From NCBI RefSeq assembly GCF_013377855.1, contig NZ_JABXYJ010000001.1, positions 1 through 64,000 of the forward strand: a DNA stretch of 64,000 nucleotides. The letters are read 5' to 3'. Made by a program: the position numbers and the translations under genes. The stretch comes from Cognatundibacterium oligocarboniphilum. Its GTDB lineage: Bacteria > Pseudomonadota > Gammaproteobacteria > Burkholderiales > Burkholderiaceae_D. The notes beneath the pieces are model-generated. The model ran no database searches, was not told the DNA's origin, and saw only the letters and a program-made list of their open reading frames with translations. Each line of letters begins with the position of its first letter. Within the stretch, counting starts at the first letter, position 1. Positions 61,791-64,000 of this stretch are shown here, piece by piece.

Positions 61791-62381
61791 ATGTCAGCCA
61801 GTATTGCGCCTCAGCGTCTGATCATTGCCGTCACCGGTGCCACCGGTGCTGTGTATGGTGTGCGCTTGCTGGAAGTGCTGCATAGCCTGTCGCAAGTGGA
61901 AACACATCTGCTGATTTCCGAAGCCGGGCTCTTAAATCTGCGACAGGAACTGGATCTGAGCCGTAAAGAGGTCGAGGCGCTGGCAGATGTGGTTCATCAT
62001 GTCAAAAATGTCGGCGCCAGCATTGCAAGCGGGTCTTTTCAGTCGGATGGCATGATCATTGCCCCATGCTCCATGAAAACCCTGGCAGCCATTGCGCATG
62101 GGCTCTCAGACAACCTGATTACCCGTGCGGCAGATGTGGTGCTGAAAGAGCGTCGCCGGCTGGTGCTGATGGTGCGCGAAACACCGTTCAATCTGGCTCA
62201 TCTGCGCAATATGACGGCAGTCACCGAAATGGGCGGCATCATCTTTCCGCCGCTTCCCGGTTTTTACCATCGTCCGCAGTCAATTGCCGACATGGTCGAT
62301 CACACTACCGGAAGGGTACTCGACCTGTTTAACATTCCTCACGCACTCACGCCTCGCTGGCAAGGTCTGGGCGAGAAATAA
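61791..62381 (+). CDS. ubiX: Flavin prenyltransferase UbiX
   Basis: A 196-residue flavoprotein that attaches a dimethylallyl group to FMN to make the UbiD cofactor for ubiquinone synthesis. Motifs seen are the FMN loop VTGATGAVYGVRLLE, SGSFQSDGMIIAPCSMKTLAAIAHGLSDNLI, RRLVLMVRETPFNLAHLRNM and FPPLPGFYHRPQSI. It follows grxD and converges with the peptidase gene at 62449. Confidence 0.95.
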   Translation: MSASIAPQRLIIAVTGATGAVYGVRLLEVLHSLSQVETHLLISEAGLLNLRQELDLSRKEVEALADVVHHVKNVGASIASGSFQSDGMIIAPCSMKTLAAIAHGLSDNLITRAADVVLKERRRLVLMVRETPFNLAHLRNMTAVTEMGGIIFPPLPGFYHRPQSIADMVDHTTGRVLDLFNIPHALTPRWQGLGEK

Positions 62382-62407
62382 GCGCTCTTTGATCCAGGCA
62401 ATTACAC

Positions 62408-62434
62408 CCGACAGGCGTTTCCGCATCCTGTCGG
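62408..62434. terminator. Hairpin between ubiX and the peptidase gene
   Basis: CCGACAGG and CCTGTCGG form a perfect eight-pair stem with an 11-base loop between the two converging genes. It has no T-run, so it is weaker than a classic intrinsic terminator. Confidence 0.5.
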
Positions 62435-62448
62435 ACTTAACAAACAAC

Positions 62449-64000
62449 TTACAGATTATTTTTCAAAAACTCCCAACGCGCTTTTTGCAGTGACCAGATC
62501 ATTGCATCGCCACGCGGGCCATGTCCCTGACCCGGATAGAGCTGCAGACTGTAATCCTTACCGGCCTTGATCAGCTCATCAATCAGCATCACCGTATTCT
62601 GAGGATGCACATTGTCGTCCATCGTACCATGCATGATGAGGATTTTACCATGCAGATTCCCCGCTGCTTTCAACACGCTGCCCCGGTCATAGCCATCGGG
62701 ATTTTCCTGCGGCAATCCCATATACCGTTCGGTATATACGCTGTCGTATAAACGCCAGTCTGTTACGGGAGCGCCGACAAAGCCGATTTTCCACGCTTGG
62801 CTGTGGGTCATGCCGTAGGACGTGAAATAACCACCAAAACTCCATCCATCCAGCGCAATCCGCTCCATATCAGCCCAGCCCTGCCGACGTAGCCATTCCA
62901 GACCATCGAGTTGATCCTGCAATTCCAGCTGCCCCAGTTTTTTATGAATCGGCCAGGCGCTGGCGACACCTTTATTACTGGCGCTGCGGTTGTCCAGTAT
63001 CCAGACGATATATCCCTGTTGTGCCAGGAAGTGGTAATACAGGTTATGGCTCCAGCGATCATTCACCTGCGATGCCATAGGGCCGGCATAAAGATGGTGA
63101 AAGACCGGATATTTTTTCTTCGGATCAAAGTCAGGCGGCAGGAATAGCAGGCTTTCCAGCGGAAATCCGTCACGCGCCTGAATCTGCTGTTGAATGACCT
63201 GTGCTAATTGCAGACCTTTCATTTTTTCCGGCAAGCCAGGGTCATCAATCAGTTTCAGCTGTTGTCCCGAAGCGCTGAACAATGCCTGTTTTGGTGTCTG
63301 TTTCAGACTACTCCAGGTGTCAAGGAATTGCGTCATCGTTTTGTTCCACTGAACCTGATGCGTACCAGATTCGGCAGTCAAACGCTGTAAATGGCTGCCG
63401 TCCACATTCACGGCATACACATCATTGCCGATAGGGTTACGTTCATTCGCAGAAAACAGGATGCGGTTACCGGTCTCGTCAATGCCATACACCTGACGGA
63501 CATCCCAATTGCCACTGGTGACCGTTTTCACCAACTGATAATTTTTATCGTAGTGATACAGATGCCGGTGCCCGGAGCGATCGGATTCCCATAAGAAGCT
63601 GCCATCTTTAAAAAAGATCGGGAAAGGCAAACGCTCAGTCCATGCCGGGCTCGTTTCCCTGACAATGACTTTGCTTGCACTGGAAAAGGCATCATACAAA
63701 CGCAGATCCAGCCAGGTCTGGACACGATCTTGCCAGGCTGCCAGCAGATGCCCATCGGGCGTCCATCCGATCTGAACCAGCAAGGTTTCCTGATCAGGAT
63801 AAGGATTCTGAGTCCATGATAACTGACCGTTTTTATCGATGATACCCAGCTTGACGATTGGATTCGGATCACCCGCTTTCGGATAACGGGTACGCTCTGT
63901 TTTTGCCGGCTGGGCATAATCGCCACTCAGGGTATATAGCGGAACCCTGGTTTCATCAAAATTCAGGAACGCCAGTTTCTGGGAATCCGGCGACCACCAG
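62449..64000 (-). CDS. Dipeptidyl-peptidase IV-type S9B serine peptidase (partial)
   Basis: The C-terminal 517 or so residues of a prolyl dipeptidyl peptidase; the start lies beyond the right edge. The beta-propeller part includes RYPKAGDPNPIVKLGIIDKNG and SWTQNPYPDQETLLVQIGWTPDGHLLAAW. The alpha/beta-hydrolase domain shows the catalytic Ser in LDGWSFGGYFTSYGM, Asp in MHGTMDDNVHPQN and His in YPGQGHGPRGD. It cleaves Xaa-Pro dipeptides, probably in the periplasm. It converges with ubiX. Confidence 0.9.
   Translation of the reverse strand, partial: WWSPDSQKLAFLNFDETRVPLYTLSGDYAQPAKTERTRYPKAGDPNPIVKLGIIDKNGQLSWTQNPYPDQETLLVQIGWTPDGHLLAAWQDRVQTWLDLRLYDAFSSASKVIVRETSPAWTERLPFPIFFKDGSFLWESDRSGHRHLYHYDKNYQLVKTVTSGNWDVRQVYGIDETGNRILFSANERNPIGNDVYAVNVDGSHLQRLTAESGTHQVQWNKTMTQFLDTWSSLKQTPKQALFSASGQQLKLIDDPGLPEKMKGLQLAQVIQQQIQARDGFPLESLLFLPPDFDPKKKYPVFHHLYAGPMASQVNDRWSHNLYYHFLAQQGYIVWILDNRSASNKGVASAWPIHKKLGQLELQDQLDGLEWLRRQGWADMERIALDGWSFGGYFTSYGMTHSQAWKIGFVGAPVTDWRLYDSVYTERYMGLPQENPDGYDRGSVLKAAGNLHGKILIMHGTMDDNVHPQNTVMLIDELIKAGKDYSLQLYPGQGHGPRGDAMIWSLQKARWEFLKNNL

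Overview
The window looks like a chromosomal segment of a betaproteobacterium, most likely Burkholderiales and possibly Oxalobacteraceae. This rests on gene content and order (apaG-rpe-gph followed by trpE-trpG-trpD-trpC, minCDE, hemA-prfA, dsbB-prmC) and on protein character; no 16S rRNA gene is present, so the genus is not resolved. The host backbone is moderately GC-rich. The block between about 12.69 and 30.21 kb is clearly AT-richer and holds accessory genes.

Left backbone (1-12.6 kb): an enoyl-CoA hydratase, a 50-residue membrane protein, apaG, rpe, gph, a possible Trp-rich leader peptide, trpEGDC with a strong terminator, an M61 peptidase, a DUF3429 membrane protein, and a UbiH-like monooxygenase / dsbC / MobA-like nucleotidyltransferase operon, ending in tRNA-Phe(GAA).

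The accessory block is an integrated mobilizable element of about 17.5 kb. A 22-bp direct repeat made of the 3' end of tRNA-Phe flanks it (12667-12688 and 30191-30212). It carries a tyrosine integrase next to the tRNA, an unknown gene cut by a 1199-bp IS3-family element with a 4-bp TCGA duplication, a ParB-like/MT-A70 adenine methyltransferase fusion, a ColE2-type Rep with a candidate origin, and an ArdA antirestriction protein. It also has a MOBQ relaxase with a recognisable oriT and an accessory mobilization gene. At its centre is a restriction-modification operon: an HTH regulator, a large inverted repeat that could be its operator, a fused two-domain D12-class adenine methyltransferase (M.FokI layout), a winged-helix/PD-(D/E)XK nuclease, a HEPN-like protein, and an AlwI/BstNBI-family type IIS endonuclease. 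The two extra genes make this operon the best candidate for something not yet described.

Right backbone (30.2-64 kb): the displaced tRNA terminator and an EAL-domain relic, a chemoreceptor with a CheR-binding tail, an AraC regulator, an acyl-CoA synthetase, minCDE, a response regulator / FecR-LysM protein / CHASE2 histidine kinase set, hemA, prfA, dsbB-prmC, a GNAT protein, a Tat-exported PhoD-like phosphatase, an LpoB-type envelope lipoprotein operon, an alpha/beta hydrolase and tex. It continues with a sigma-54-dependent acetaldehyde dehydrogenase/DUF779 module with its AcoR-like activator, then grxD, ubiX, and a dipeptidyl-peptidase IV-type gene running off the right edge.
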